Notes under the pieces: model-generated
Told to the model about the DNA's origin: nothing
The model's database searches: none
The model's input: only the letters and a program-made list of their open reading frames with translations
In this document: one piece after another, positions 63,971 through 64,000 of the stretch
Layout of the letters: the number at the start of each line of letters is the position of its first letter
How positions within the stretch are numbered: position 1 is the stretch's first letter
Position numbers and translations under genes: made by a program
Assembly: GCA_951640165.1 (NCBI GenBank)
Contig: OX621240.1
Coordinates: 8,010,713 to 8,074,712, forward strand
Reading direction: 5' to 3'
DNA from: Pseudoips prasinana
Lineage: Eukaryota > Arthropoda > Insecta > Lepidoptera > Nolidae
DNA length: 64,000 nt

Positions 63971-64000
63971 CTACCATACAGTAAACAATCCATCAATCAT

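Overview
The window is a stretch of a moth or butterfly (Lepidoptera) nuclear genome. This rests on three insect-type genes with GT-AG introns, AT-rich intergenic DNA, and dense lepidopteran-style repeats: tRNA-derived and 5S-like SINEs, RTE-type LINE tails ending in TGATGA, a BEL/Pao LTR element and many small hairpin MITEs. No bacterial or organellar signal is present. The species cannot be named from sequence alone.

Layout. 1-7964 has no gene I can recognise and carries SINE relics plus a degenerate ~42-bp tandem repeat. 7965-14210 is a complete BEL/Pao LTR retrotransposon on the minus strand, with identical LTRs, a 5-bp target duplication and one uninterrupted 1734-codon gag-pol ORF. 17425-24235 (minus) holds three exons of a WASH complex subunit 1 gene (washout/WASHC1). 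Its C-terminal VCA exon was not found and probably lies beyond the left edge. 24575-28393 (minus) is an intronless 1272-aa domeless gene, the JAK/STAT cytokine receptor; it ends only 339 bp before the WASH start codon. From 30374 to the right edge runs a TMEM94 gene (plus). I reconstruct 19 exons whose splice phases all join, giving 978 codons. The last exons lie beyond the window.

The TMEM94 introns are the most interesting part. Intron 6 contains a terminal-inverted-repeat element whose interior has expanded into 31 tandem copies of a 69-bp unit with an 11-unit higher-order repeat; a near single-copy relative sits in intron 11. Upstream of exon 6 are two decayed duplicates of that exon. Intron 13 contains a 1.8-kb inverted-repeat element with an antisense, apparently spliced small gene of unknown family. 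Six 5S-rRNA-like SINE copies, a 41-bp perfect palindrome, five copies of a hairpin MITE, and several inverted pairs of repeats flanking blocks of exons are also visible.

The three host genes have unrelated known roles: endosomal actin nucleation (WASH), cytokine signalling (Domeless) and a P-type-ATPase-like endomembrane protein (TMEM94). Nothing in the sequence shows they work together. WASH and dome are in tandem on the minus strand, and TMEM94 is divergent from dome across about 2 kb.
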